64,000 bases of DNA from Bidens hawaiensis (GCA_021521415.1 JAIQDT010005770.1:1-64000); one strand, 5' to 3'; positions 23,991 to 36,884 are shown, counted from the stretch's first letter. Made by a program: numbers and translations. The notes: generated by a model not told the origin, from the sequence alone.

Positions 23991-24304
23991 CCTAAAACCA
24001 TTACAAACCTTGACACATCCTCTTTGTAAGAACGTGTTAAAAACATTACTTAATTATCGCACAAGCATTACAAATTTTAAATCACCATTAAAATAGCACA
24101 AGCATTACAAATTTTAAATCACCATAAAAATAGTTTGCTTATAAAATAAAGTCAAGCCGGATTTTAAAGGCTAAATAATATTTAAATTGGAAATTAATGG
24201 TCCGAAAAGCATTAACAACATCAATAAAACCCTAACTTTTTGATCCATTGCATCCCATCCGTTGCATTAATTTCTAGCCGTTGAGATGAAATATCCCCAT
24301 GGTC

Positions 24305-24312
24305 TATATAAA
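24305..24312 (+). promoter_or_regulatory. TATA box of the B3-domain gene
   Basis: TATATAAA about 93 bp before the ATG at 24405, a normal distance for a plant TATA box with a short 5' leader. Confidence 0.6.
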
Positions 24313-24404
24313 CTCCAACTTGTTAATTACTTGTACTAGTTAACATTCCAAATTATATCATCATTTGATTATTTTCCCACCGACTAACTCACATCCACAC
24401 ATCA

Positions 24405-25223
24405 ATGGCGTCGACATTCTCAGAAACCCTAACGAAAGAACAAACGGGCAGACGATACATCGGTGAATTCTTGGCCGCCATGAATTATCACGATCCCGAT
24501 CTTCAAAACACCATCAAACTCATGCGCAAGAAGCTCGTAGAGATTCAACGAAGAGAAGCCGTTGCTGCAGGTGCTGACGTGATGATCAAGAAACCGCCAA
24601 CGGTTCGGAAACTTATCATCAAGTTCGGTGGGTCATCAACATCTCTACCAATCGCTCCTCATAAACGCCCACATTCTGAAACCCTAGTAATTTCCGGTGA
24701 TCATAAAGACGATTCCAAAACCCTAACGACGTGTAAGCGACAGAAGATCAACGAAAACATTAATATAAGTGATCAAATGCAGATGAATGATTCAACAACA
24801 ACCGTGTTTCTTGAAAACCCTAAAGTTAATGAGGGCGTGAATGTGATGGGTTTTATTAAAAACATTGGTGGGTCGGAAGCGGAGTTGGTTATCGAGAAGA
24901 TGTTGACGCGAACGGATGTGACGGATAACCAGGGCCGGCTGTTGATTCCGGTGTTGAAAGTTTGTAGTCAGGGTTTCTTGACGGCTGATGAGAAGATGTT
25001 ACTTGGAAAGAAACAAGACATAAGTGTGCCCGTGTTTGACCCGAAAAGGCGGAAATTGATGCTTAATCTTGCCAAGTGGAGTATGAGTAAAGAGTGTTAC
25101 GTGTTAAAGACCAAATGGAATCAGGTGGTGAAGACAAATAGGTTCAAGGAAGGAACGGTGATTCGGGTTTTCTCCTTTAGGGTTCATCAGAATCTTTGTT
25201 TTGCACTTGATCTTGTTGCATGA
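24405..25223 (+). CDS. B3 domain-containing DNA-binding protein (REM/DUF313-like)
   Basis: Single-exon gene of 272 codons with a TATA box upstream. The C-terminal part (about residues 166-271) reads as a plant B3 DNA-binding fold of the type in Arabidopsis At2g31720-like proteins: KMLTRTDVTDNQGRLLIP, then FLTADEKMLLGKKQDI, then YVLKTKWNQVV, RFKEGTVIRVFSFR and a closing CFALDLV. The N-terminal 60 residues include a helical segment (LQNTIKLMRKKLVEIQRREA); the middle is polar and low in complexity, with a possible nuclear signal (KRQK, 111-114). The start is the first ATG after the TATA box. Such proteins are nuclear and probably bind DNA; target genes are unknown. Neighbours are all transposons, so there is no functional context. 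The frame is intact, so it is probably a real gene, though expression is unproven. Confidence 0.88.
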   Translation: MASTFSETLTKEQTGRRYIGEFLAAMNYHDPDLQNTIKLMRKKLVEIQRREAVAAGADVMIKKPPTVRKLIIKFGGSSTSLPIAPHKRPHSETLVISGDHKDDSKTLTTCKRQKINENINISDQMQMNDSTTTVFLENPKVNEGVNVMGFIKNIGGSEAELVIEKMLTRTDVTDNQGRLLIPVLKVCSQGFLTADEKMLLGKKQDISVPVFDPKRRKLMLNLAKWSMSKECYVLKTKWNQVVKTNRFKEGTVIRVFSFRVHQNLCFALDLVA

Positions 25224-26990
25224 TGACTTATGGTTTGAACTCATACTCATATACATAATTAGTTGTCTGTTGAGGGTTGTATGTAACTATGTATTATGCA
25301 TGTTCTGGTGACTATAGAGTTTATATGCATGTGTTATGGCATAGGAAATTAACACCATTATCATGGTTATTCATATATAATTCTTGAATGTCATTAAATA
25401 TTTCTTGAATCCAATTAATTTGAGTTAGAGTTATATTCTTTTTTTATATAGTTGCAGTCGAGGGGTTTTTTATCCATTTTTAACTTCAACGGATTGAATC
25501 AATTTTTTGTACCGTGAAAACTATGATTGAATAATTGATACATTAATTTATTTTTTTTTAATGATCATCATCGCACTACACTAATTTTGTTTCAAGTAAG
25601 TTAATAATCTAATTAGGATTTGATGATTAAATGGTTTCACAAATAAATGAGATGTTATAATCTTTTTAAAAGGTTATTTCGTTTTAATGAGACCCATGAC
25701 CCGCTAACTTTTTTATTATAAAATTGTTTCTTAATAAAAAATATTTTTTTTTTTTTTAAATATATGATATTAATTTGTAGTTATAGGAATTTCATATTAA
25801 ATATTTGGTTATATTAATTTTTAATATAATGAGATGTTATAACCCGTTTATGGGTATCTGAGTTTGGTGAGACTCATACCCGTGAATTAGGTCAAATGAA
25901 TGAGAAACTTTCATTTATAAATAAAGCAATATGATGGCTTGAGAAAAAATCATGAGCAACCAAAGAACTTTTAAAGATTTCGTTTATATATATATATTAT
26001 AGATTATAAGTGTTAGATCATCTCTATCAATCCATGTCGTTAGACAACCTATACTTATTTAAAAGATCAAACAACCTCTTTAATTAGTTTTATTATTTAA
26101 ATCTTTAATAATTTCTAATTAGTATTTCAATAATTATATGCACTAGAATACAATATAAATTTATAAATATACATTTACGGGTGAACTTGGTAGTACATTG
26201 TGTTTGACTGACTCTAAGCACAAGCCTGGTTTCTACGTGCTACACGTGGTCTGGTACGTGGTTTTTATCTTATGACATATTGTCCACCAGCTTTCCACGT
26301 GTATGGTTAAAAAAGAATAGTAGTGTTGTTATCTTTTGTGTAAACGAGAGAGAGAGAGAAATAAACCTTCATCTTTCTCTCACCCTCTCTTCTCATCTAG
26401 ATTGTGCTTTTGACTCTTGATGTCACTTATCAGTTCTCAATTGCCATTGTGTTGACGGGTTCCATTTTGGTAACCCTAGACGGCCACAATGTTTTGAGGT
26501 ACACTGGTTGTATCTGTGTTGTCGGGTTAACCCTAGGCGACAACGTTGTGGAGGTATATGACGGTATGATGTTTCGTTTAGAGAGAAACGGAGTTGTTGC
26601 TCTATCGTTGACGGCGGCTTTCCGGCCGTCTATGGCAGCGGCAGCGGTAGAAGACTTTCCTCACAATTCATATCTTCTCTACTTCATCTATTTGTGCATT
26701 ATGATGTTGTCACCGTTTCCGGGTTCCATTTAGGAGCCCTAAGGGCGGCGGGTCGACCACCGGCCGTTTCCATGGCTGTGGCGGTTCCCCGACTCGCTTA
26801 TCTATACAAAGAAAAAAAAGAAAAGAAAATGAGAGAATATTATAAACGAGAGTGTGACTGTGATGATGATCCGAGTCTATATTTGGGTGATAAAGGTTAT
26901 GATGATGAGCTTGACCTCATCTGAGCCAACATAGTTGTTTCTTTATGTTGATGATACAAAAAGACTATTTTTTTAAGACTATGATGATAG
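25224..26990. other. Intergenic, AT-rich, possible short transcript near 26350
   Basis: 3' flank of the B3 gene, then AT-rich DNA. A (GA)n tract at 26347-26361 and a CT-rich leader-like stretch precede a GC-richer segment (26400-26925), described separately. No repeat ends were found. Confidence 0.4.
26404..26924 (+). CDS. Hypothetical coding relic (two overlapping frames)
   Basis: GC-richer than its surroundings and preceded by a CT-rich, leader-like sequence. Two overlapping plus-strand frames (26404-26733 and 26694-26924) are open. The second ends in a charged tail (KMREYYKRECDCDDD). Neither resembles a family I know. It could be a decayed or captured gene fragment or chance; I would not treat it as a functional gene. 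Confidence 0.18.
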
Positions 26991-29034
26991 TAGGGGTGAG
27001 CAATAACCGAATCGTTAACTGAAACTGAACTGAAAACCGACGAAAGCGAATCGATATAACCAAATTAACCGAACTTAACCGAACCGCACTCTTTATTTTT
27101 TAATATTTTCAAGCTTTTTTCCCGCTATTTCATGTATTATCTATATTATATATAAAGGAAGAGTGATGGCCAACAAAGTAATTTCATAATTACATGACAA
27201 GGACAAAAGAGTAATTTCATTATTGGGCAAGAAAAGTAATTTACCAATCCATCGATTCATTCTTCAAGCGTATCGTACAAGTTTATAAAGCGTCATGTTT
27301 TGTGTTTATTTTTGTATCCTTTATGGCTTATCTTTATGATCCATCAATTCATTCAATTAATAATATAAAATTATTAATATATAATTCAGTTGTGTTGAAT
27401 GTGATCTTAATAATGGTGCCATGAACTGAAAGGTTATGCCATCAATCAATTAAATGGTGCAATCACTTCCCCATCAATTGAATGGTTTCATATTCCATTA
27501 CCACCCTTCTACTATGTGTAGGTATTCTCAATGCTTTCGGGATTTAGTTAAAAGTTGGAGTCCAAAGGCTGTGAAAAAGAAAGCCAGGCGAAGATCAAAA
27601 GCGAAGATCAAAAGATGCATGACAATGATGGACTCCACGACCAACGAAGATTTGTTTAACTGTAAAGAGTGACGAATGGGGGTTGAGACGGCCCGAATCT
27701 GAGCTCGAAGTCAAGTTGTTTAACTTACACTGAACTCGCACTCAGCTCTTTGAGCTCTATTTTTAAAGCTCGGGTGCGGCTCGTGGGTAGTTTTTCAAGC
27801 TTATCTCATTTATTCTTTATTAATTAATTTTTATATTGATATATAGACATATAACTTATATTTTTTGGTATAGCATAATATATTTTATTAGGTTTTTAAA
27901 AATTAATATATGTATTATTGTTGAATAAATATTTATTAAATATTATGTAATGGTATGGTCCTTTAGGCATGCGAGTTAGTTCAAGTTCAATAAGAGAAGC
28001 TCGGACTCATTTATCTAATAAACCAATATTATGCTTATCTACCTGAATTTTATATATAAAAAATATATACATTAAAAATTATAATAAGAAATTAAAGTAC
28101 ATTAACTATAAAAAAACATTATGTATAATAAAGGTTAAATTATTCTACACATTTTAAACCGTCTATAACTTTTTCGTATAATATTTTTTAAAGAATTTTA
28201 TTATATTAACAAGCTTTTTTTAGTCTTTAATATAAGTATGATTTTTTTATATAAATATAAAAAATTTAAAAAGCACTTGTTATTATGGTGATTTTTTTTA
28301 AATGTTACATAAAAAAGTTATGGATGTTTTTTTAAAATGATGGGTGGTTGACATTTGACTTGCATGTGAAGAGAAAAAAGTCATCATAAGTGGGTTATTT
28401 TACCTTAATGTCTTTCTCATCAATTTTTATTCTTAAATTAATATCCATCATCCAAATCTAACATCAAAGAATTAGATTCCTACTCACTCTTCTCATTTTC
28501 ATTGTACTTTATATTTTAACCTTATCCTATATAACAATAAGAGTGAAATAATGTTAATTGATTAATTTTAAAACTCTTAATTGTCAAATGTAATTTGTAA
28601 TCTCTACACATATAAGTATACTTTTTAGCAATTAACAAGTACCAGATATACACCAAATAACATATAAATTAGAACCTAAAATAATAACTCGTGCATTGGA
28701 ATTTCAAACCTCAAAGAATATTCACAAATAGTAACGAGGCATACACTAATTAAAATAAAAAAGATAAATTACATGACTGAAAATCTCCTTTGATGGGTAA
28801 AGTAAAAAATAATTTCCTAACTAAAAACCGTTATATTGTCCTTTCTAATGTGATGTAGCGATAGAATGATTAGGTTTCTCAATGGGGACCCACCTTCAAT
28901 CCTCACTTACAACACTTTAGGAGGGACATGGCTGGCTCAATGAAAGAATCCTGAGATTTTTGTAAATATCCAGTTAGATCCTGAGGGCGTTCGGGTTTTA
29001 CAACCAGTCTGCCTTCAGGTGGATGGGTTTTTCC

Positions 29035-31029
29035 TGTAACATCGTGAAAATATCGGGTTCAAATTATCAAGTTTCCAAAGTCAAAGAACCTAAAATGTCA
29101 AAATTCAAACCTTAGGGTTCAAAATGAAAATTCTGGTTTTCCTAACCCATCACGATACGCGATGGATCAGAAGGGAAACCCATCGCGTATCGCGATAGGT
29201 TGTCTGACAGAGAGGCACGTGGCATGCCACGTGGCACACCGTTCGCCACGTGTCCCGCCACGTGGCCACACATGGCAGACCGTTCTCCACGTGTCGACAC
29301 GTTGCGCAACGCTCGCCACGTGGCGACACGTGGCAAGTCTAAGAGGTGACTGGCCAAGGCTACGTCGCGATACGCGACGGGCCAGCTTAAGGCCATCGTG
29401 TATCGCGATGGGCCTCTAGACTTTGCCTATAAATAGCAAGTCGAGGATATCACATTTCTCATCCCAATTCAGCTTTCCAATCTCTCTCTAACATCTCACT
29501 AGAATTTCATAACCATCCCATCGATCCACCTCGAAACCGTGCCCGATTCCTCGATTGTCGTGTCGTTTCCTTGATTGTTCGTACCACATTCCAACGACGT
29601 ATCAACCAAGAAGGCGTTTGTTATCTCTCGACATCATGACGACTATCCTCGTAAAGTGTGCCGACAAGTGGTGAAGTATTGGTGTTCATTGATTTGTGTG
29701 CCAAGGAAAAGAGTGACGAGAAGAAAGTGTTGAGCAAGAGAATAAAGAAGGTGAAATGGTGTTGAAGTGCTGCTCGAATAATTAAGGTTTATAAGCCGAG
29801 CAAAGGTAGGCATAATGCCTGAATAAAATAATAATAAAATATTATAAAGGCTTAAGCCTTAAGTCGAGGTTATACTCGATACCTCGATAAAACAAAAGAA
29901 AATATAACAAAGAAAGAATAAAAGAAGAATTGTGAATATTAATAAATATGTATATATGTGTGTAAGTATATATATATTCTTTGTTATGAAAATATTATTT
30001 AAGTAATAATAACTATTTTTAAATAATAAAGAAAAGAAAATAATACGTTTCTTAGAGAAGAAGAAACGTAAGGGTTTTACAAATAAACTAAAGGTTTATA
30101 ATATTACATTTTAACTAAAGGTTTTAAAGTAAAAGAGATTTTGAACTAAAGGTTCATCAAGGTAAAGTTTATAAAACAAGACTAATGGTCTTAAGCCGGA
30201 TTGTATATCTGACTAACAATTGGTTATACTCGTACTATAGGTGTGAGATAGCAACGGGAAAGACCCTCGGACGGTGTTTGAAGCCGATCCAAATTGAAAA
30301 AGGTGAATATGCCACAACTTTAAAAACTTGTTTTCAAATGAGTCAATGTGTTATATGAAAAACTTTACATGAGACTAAGTGTCTCTAAAATATTTATAAA
30401 AAAGAGTATAAACACTGGCCTCAGGTTATCGTGTACGTTTGCCTCGGTCCTTACATATATGATAGGCACATCACACCTGGTCACAATTACGCTCTCATGC
30501 GGGGAGTATGACCTTGTGTATACGTATAGGCACTCAACTAGTCGAACGTTGCGGTGTTTGCTGGGGGAACCGAGTGTAGAGACTTGAGTTTATGAATTGT
30601 GTTGTTTTAACTTGATTATTCCTAAGCCACGTTGGGCTGAGACCTACGTAGTCTCGAGGGGTGATTAAGTAAAAAAAATATTTAACGTCAGCATATTCAC
30701 CAGCATTCGTTGCTGACATATTTTCTTACATTTTGTAGGTGATCAAGGTTAGCGCTTGGAATGGCGAAGTGCTCAAAATATCCGATGGCTCGAATCTTCT
30801 TGTTTAAAACTCAATATAATGTTAATGGTGGTTTTTTCAAAGTAAAACAAGTAATCTTTAAACATCAAACGGAAAACTTTTAAATCCCGTCTTTTGTATA
30901 TGTAAATATTTATATTTTTAAATCCACAAGTTTGCAAGACTTCCGCTATTAAAACGTAACTCTGATTTAATTACAATTGTGGTACCAACATATGTGTCAC
31001 ACGCCTAGGCCGTGGTTTGGGGTGTGACA
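29035..31029 (+). mobile_element. Solo LTR, 2.0 kb, TSD TTTCC
   Basis: Starts TGTAACATCGTG (29035) and ends TTGGGGTGTGACA (31029) with direct repeats TTTCC at 29030-29034 and 31030-31034. A TATA box (TATAAATAG, 29428-29436) follows a GC-rich upstream part; the ends and size match Tekay/Del-type LTRs. Inserted inside the Helitron, so it is the youngest layer of this nest. Confidence 0.88.
29216..29332 (+). promoter_or_regulatory. Cluster of seven CACGTG (G-box) cores in the solo LTR
   Basis: Seven CACGTG hexamers in 117 bp, most inside GCCACGTGGC-like palindromes, 96-212 bp upstream of the LTR's TATA box. CACGTG is the G-box core bound by plant bZIP and bHLH regulators. That it makes this LTR light- or stress-responsive is an inference. 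Confidence 0.7.
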
Positions 31030-34000
31030 TTTCCCGAAACTGGAGATAATTTGGAGGCGCTTAAGGGCTCCGTACGGCTGGGTTAGGCCAGCTAGCGGTG
31101 GCCTTTATTCATCGGGTCACCCCGTACGAAGTACTTAGGCATTCTATGTTTGTTGGTCGTTAAAAAAACATCATACTACTCGGACTTCAAAAAAATAGTT
31201 AAATAGATTGGATAATAGCAACCTTCAAAGAACTTTGACTTCTTTAAATATCTTAATTAAAAACTATCCTAAAGACTGCATCTCTTTCTTCTTCCTATAA
31301 AAAATAACCTGCAAACCCTACCATTTTTTATCAACATTCAAAACATCAATGCAACCATCTCTGATTAACAAAGATCTGTCGAGTTTAAGGAGGCGCTTGC
31401 AAAATTTTAGGATGGGGGAGGGGGGAATCAAAATTTTCACAAATATATAACTGAAAAAGAAAAACTAAGGGGATGGTTGCCCCCTTCGGATAAGAATAAG
31501 CCTGCCACTGGTCATGCCACTCAGCAAAAAAAGTGCACTATTTGTAATCTATTGGGTAATTGGTATCAACGACCCAACTCACACTTCATCAACTCTTCAA
31601 GTCACCAGTTAACACCTATTGATACATGCATTTAATGACAGAAACATGATGTCAACCGTTACTAACGTTTTTTATTATTGAAAAACAAAATTGAACCACT
31701 AATACCGGTTTTGTTTCACAATTTTAGTTCACCTGAGAGATAACTTTGACATGGTATGTAGGTTGTCAACTTAATCCAGTTAGATATTGGTATATCGAAG
31801 ATATAATTTTTTATTTGCCATATTTCGAACTTTTGTAAGTTAAAGACATTGTGCTCACCTCGAGCCTTGAAATAATCTTGTTTAACAAACGACCCTGAGA
31901 TTCACTTATCGATCACGAGTAGGGTTGCAAGTCTAAACGAGCCCAATTATGACCGATTTTTAAAAGAAATTAAGAATGGCCAAGTTAAGAACTAAGCACA
32001 TTTATAAGTTATACTTTAAATGAATTTTGTCATTGTTCATATTTTTAGAACCGGACACTGTCACAGAAATAGTTGTAGAATAGAAGTTTGGTTTGTAAAT
32101 TTTAATGACAAAGAATTAACTGGTTGGTAAAACATCATTATATTAAGTACCATGTCAATTTGTTGTAAAAAATTGAAATTTTACCCACCATACTTGTATT
32201 CACATATAATGTAAAAAATTATCGAGTAGGTGGCATGAATAATGGTTGGTGTACCTATTTTCTTCCTGAAGTGCGGGAGAGGCGATGTTTTGACATCCTG
32301 AAAGTGTTATTTGTATTACCTTGATTAGAATTAGAAGTCAGAAGAATAGTAGATGCCATGTTGACAACAAAGACTAGACATGAATAATATGGGAGTTAAT
32401 CTTATGATGTGTAAAATTTGGTTTTAGTTATGAGCAGTGGGACCATATAGGGGTGTTGGTGAAAATGAATCTTCCATTGAATGCATGCATAAATGGAAAT
32501 CACAAAGTTTCAGAAAAAGGATGTCATCGACCCGGCTCCACAGAACAGATGAAGAAACAAAGCCCATAGAAAATGGTAAGTACAAAGCTCCGCTAGACAC
32601 CTTCATCTTATATATGTACACACCATTTTGATTCATATATTTAACAAGGTACAAATGAAAAAACAAAACCCACACCACGAAAGCACTATGAGAAAAGGAA
32701 AACTCATGTACCCTTAAGCAACACAAACACGGGTTCTGCTTCAACAAAGGATTCAACAAGAAAACGTCAGAAAGGACTGAACCCCGGTACACCCACAACA
32801 TATATCACTACTCATAAGATTTAACTACAAAGTATACTTTTTTTTTATTAACAAAAATGATAGTGTTGGTTCTCAGCTGCACCCACATCCACCAGCAACA
32901 CAACTAAAAATGGAAATAACATTGCATGCATCACCCGCACTTGTAACCATCATACCGATCTGCCCAACTAACGACAACGACTGGAATGATGCATGGTGGG
33001 TAACCAATAATTTGGACACTGTCATCCAGGTCTGCCAAGCTTACGAGACCAGCAGGTCCTCTTTTGAGATAATTATGGAATTAGTAATGTTCAATATCTA
33101 CTTCGCCATTACAATTGTATAATAGGCGTTATAATAATCGCTTATATTTTCTTAAGGGTCATCATTTGAAGCATTTTTCTATCTAATATGAAATGAAGAA
33201 AAATTAATTACCTAATCATCATTTTACAACTGCGGAATGTCTTCTAATTACAATTACCACTCAAATCCAGATAACATATTATTTTCGTCAATGTTCTATA
33301 ACATTCGATAGCTAACAAAATGAAAAATATGATATCAAAAGGCAAATTTATATCACCAACCTTCCATAACGTTACGATTAGAACATACTGTCATAGAATG
33401 TTACACTACATCACATTAGTGTAATGGCTCTAAACACGACAACAACGACAATCAATTTAATGAAAAATGCAAAAACGAAAGGGTTGTTGTACTACTTTTT
33501 CATCTTTATAAAATATGGAATATCTATCCATATATCAAACAAGTCCGTTCCAATCGACCTTCACCACAATATCACCTTTCTTCTCATTACATTCATCCCT
33601 AATATTTAGTTACTCATGTTCGCACTGATAAACCATTACACGCCATATCAAACACCACAAACCAATACGAGGGGATAATGTGAATGAACCCGCGACAACG
33701 CGCGGGCACTTATGCTAGTATGTATTAATAGTTTAATACTGTCATTTTCATGTATTTACATCTCCATCTCATGTACTAATATCTCAATTTCATATATTTA
33801 TACATTTATTTCATGTAGTTATGTATTCATTTCATGTATTTAAACATTCATTTCATGTAATTTTAAGCAAAACTTTAGTCCAAGTTTGATAATGGTTATT
33901 AACCGAAATTAACTGAACGGAACCGAACCGATAAACGATCGGTTAGGTTGGGTTAATGCTAATAACCGAACTGAACCGTGCACACCCCTAGATGATAGTC

Positions 34001-34450
34001 TATTATTTGAGCTTGCTTTTTGTGATATGTGTTTTTATTTGTTTTTTTTACTTAATCTGTGCTTCTTTTTTTGTTTTGTCTTGAATTCGTTTCCAAGTGT
34101 CAGGTTAATTCAGTTGATATTTGTTATGAGGAGAAAGATGCTACCAAAATTTAACTTATAACCATATCAATTTGCATACCATGACCAAAATACTTGGTTT
34201 GACATAAAGTTTTTGTAGTATATTGCAGGTTTGGAAGTTTGGAAGTGCAAGGCTGAGCAACTTTAATCATTAGGGCATTCAGTATTCTTTTATGTTCGTT
34301 AATGCCGATAGGTGTGTGATTAAATATTTTGTGTTCATTTGTGCTAAATTCAGGTTTATTAAAGAATGGTTGAATTTAGGCATTGTGGATTGGTTGTGAA
34401 GGTAATAAACTCTTTTAAATGTGTAACGGTTGTGTTGGTGACGATTTCAG

Positions 34451-34576
34451 TGTCCGCAATTCACAACTTATGAGAGATCTTACTATCCATCATTTGACCT
34501 ACCACCTTACTATCCATCATTTGATCCACCACGGCCGTTTCATTCCTACAACTTTGCTGTATATGAGACACCATGA
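34451..34576 (+). pseudogene. Possible terminal-exon fragment with a YYPSFD repeat
   Basis: After a splice-acceptor-like GACGATTTCAG, 41 codons stay open to a TGA: a Tyr/Pro-rich peptide with two copies of YYPSFDxP in tandem and the ending PRPFHSYNFAVYETP. A 27-bp direct repeat underlies the motif. The composition is unlike the AT-rich surroundings. It may be the last exon of a captured or decayed gene; no upstream exon was recognised. Confidence 0.25.
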
Positions 34577-36528
34577 TTGCTAAAACTCTTAAGGTCCACC
34601 CAAAAATTTCATTTGAAGGTGCATATGAAAAATGATTTAGTTGACTTCTCTTTTAGCTGTGGAATGAAACATGAATTTTGTGCTAATGAGAGGATTTTTG
34701 CAAACCTGGGTGGTTTTAGTATTTATTGTTTTGTGGCACTCTTTGCATTAATAAATCATACTTATATATCAGGTTTATTTTACTTGGACATAATTTCGAA
34801 GTATGGTTGTATGAACAAATGGTCAACTACATTATTATGTGTCATATCTTCTAAGTTTTATGCCTATTGTGATTACACCTTTTGATATTCGTTATATGTC
34901 AATATGGGTTTTTTTACGAGGCCTGAATTTCTAGATACAAATCCGGCGTAATGAGCAGGCGTTGAACACACTAAAACGACACTCGAATAGAATAAACCAT
35001 TAGAAGAAGTCAAAATACTAGTTGGAAATGATAGTCGGAGTTTCATGAAAAGATAAAAATTATTCTATTAAATACAATATAAAACATTTATTTTTATTAT
35101 GTCTCTTTTGAACGGCGTAAAACTAATTAAATTTATAAAAAACATTTATTTAAAGATAGCTTTTGATATTTTAATTTAATTAATTAGATCTAAAAAGGAG
35201 AGAGAGAATTACAGAAATTGTTATAAATTCTCTCTTTTTTCAAACCTTTACTTTTAAGTTAAAACGCAATTCATAACTTTAACATATCGCTTTTTTTATT
35301 ATTTCATTTTTTAAAAGTAATAATTGTATAAAAAATTAAAATGATAAAAACAATTGTATTAAAAATGAACAAGATAAATTATTAAAAGTAATAAAAATAT
35401 TATATTTTATTGAAAATGTTTTAAAAAGTAATATAAACATTATTTAATGACATATCGTTATTCTTTTTTGTTTTATTGGATTTTAATAAACCAATTTAAT
35501 TATATTAACCGATATAATTCATGCTCATTTTATTGACACTGGTGATCCTAATTTTAAAAAAGTTGGCCCAATAGTCTCAAGTTAAAAAGGACTTAACGTT
35601 ATTATACTTGTTTTTTTTTCTCTAAATTTCAAACTAATGTTTTTGGAATTTTGATTAGAAGAAGAATACGAGTCAATTGATGTAAAACTTAGATCAAAAC
35701 AGTGCTTCAAAATGACAAAACAATGTTTCAATTCGGGTGTTTGAACTTATAATTAACAAAAATCAAACCGTTTGGATCACCGTTTTAAAACGGTACTCCA
35801 AATTTAAAAAAGTTGCCCGCCCCTCAATACTCCTCGGTTTGTCTTCGACACACCCTTACTAGACCCTATGGGTGATGTTATATTGGATACGTTGTTTGTA
35901 TATACGGATTTTATTGTCAATTGTAACTTATCGTAAATTAGATATTAAATTGTTTAAGCATTTATAAGTAAATTTCATCAAGATTTTTTTAGCTAAAGTA
36001 ATAATTTTGAAAGTCGTTTTATTTATGAATTATGAACGTAAACGCAAGTCCCAGACGAGGATATGAGTATAGTGTTGATTATTGAATTGCCTCTCATTAC
36101 GTAACGTATCTAACCATAGACCCACCGTTGTCTGCCTACCAGGCTGCACAAACAAAAACATGGGACCTACTTTATTTCAAAAGTTTGATAATTCATAATG
36201 GGCCTCTTTTATTATTTTTTTTTCTATTTTAATAATCAAAAGAATTTTAATAATCATGGTATATACATAAAAAAAAATAATAGAACCATTAAACTAATTC
36301 ATTTTTTATGTTTTCTCAAAAATGAAAATGTTTACATGCTGCACAGGTGTAGGTATGTGCATGTAAGCATATTATGTATAGAAAATATACCTAAACATGG
36401 TACACATAACCTACTCATGTATATGTTTTATAAAATAAACGAGCTTTGTTTGTAATATTAAAATAGTTGAATACATATTGTATTTTAATCATTTTTGTAT
36501 TTTAAACTAAGATTGAAAGAAACTAACA

Positions 36529-36579
<51 letters not shown>

Positions 36580-36580
36580 T
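36529..36580. repeat. (ATT)n microsatellite
   Basis: About 17 uninterrupted ATT units. Confidence 0.97.
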
Positions 36581-36884
36581 TTCTTCCAACACTAAGTGGG
36601 AGCTTGAGTCATTGTAATAGAGTATTACAATTATATTAAAATATTTGATTTATAATTACGTGAAAAGCTGTATAGAAAAATGAGGGTACTAATAATAACA
36701 ATATCACAAACTTAACCCACGGGACAATGGGACCCACTAAACTTACTTACAGTCTAATTCTACAGATGGCTTATGGTCCATGGTTGGACTGTAAAACAGT
36801 TAACTTCCTGGAATGCTATGCAGGTATCAAATTTGTTTAACCTTAAATCATTGAATATAGCATTGAATATTGTTTAAACTTGTG

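Larger units (their letters stand above)
27140..33718 (+). mobile_element. Non-autonomous Helitron, 6.6 kb
   Basis: The 5' end TCTATATTATATATAAAG (27140) is the usual plant Helitron start. The 3' end has the hairpin CCCGCG-ACAA-CGCGCGGG (about 33689-33706) followed by CACTTATGCTAG (ending 33718), i.e. the CTAG terminus about 10 nt after the hairpin. The bases outside are A (27139) and T (33719), the AT target Helitrons use. Removing it rejoins the hAT MITE cleanly. No Rep/helicase gene is visible. About 2 kb of the interior is a later solo LTR. Open frames at 27454-27672 and 32437-32631 are not recognisable. Confidence 0.85.
26991..33990. mobile_element. hAT-like MITE (about 0.42 kb) interrupted by a Helitron
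   Basis: Left end TAGGGGTGAGCAATAACCG (26991) and right end CACACCCCTA (33990) are inverted repeats, and both subterminal regions have AACCGAAC-type words. An 8-bp direct repeat GATGATAG flanks it (26983-26990, 33991-33998). Without the Helitron inside, the element is 149 + 272 bp, a typical non-autonomous hAT size. Confidence 0.88.
33999..36884. other. Intergenic, AT-rich
   Basis: No intact gene. Holds the exon-like fragment at 34451-34576 and the ATT microsatellite at 36529-36580; otherwise long A/T runs with no recognisable ends or motifs. Confidence 0.5.

Noticed and set aside
29142..29419. Arg/His-rich open frames on both strands over the G-box cluster.
   Set aside because: They follow from the palindromic GC-rich repeat; it lies upstream of the LTR's own TATA box.
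31385..31520. Possible further hAT end (GCCACTG at about 31505) with a G-rich tract.
   Set aside because: No matching inverted end or 8-bp repeat could be found; too weak to call.
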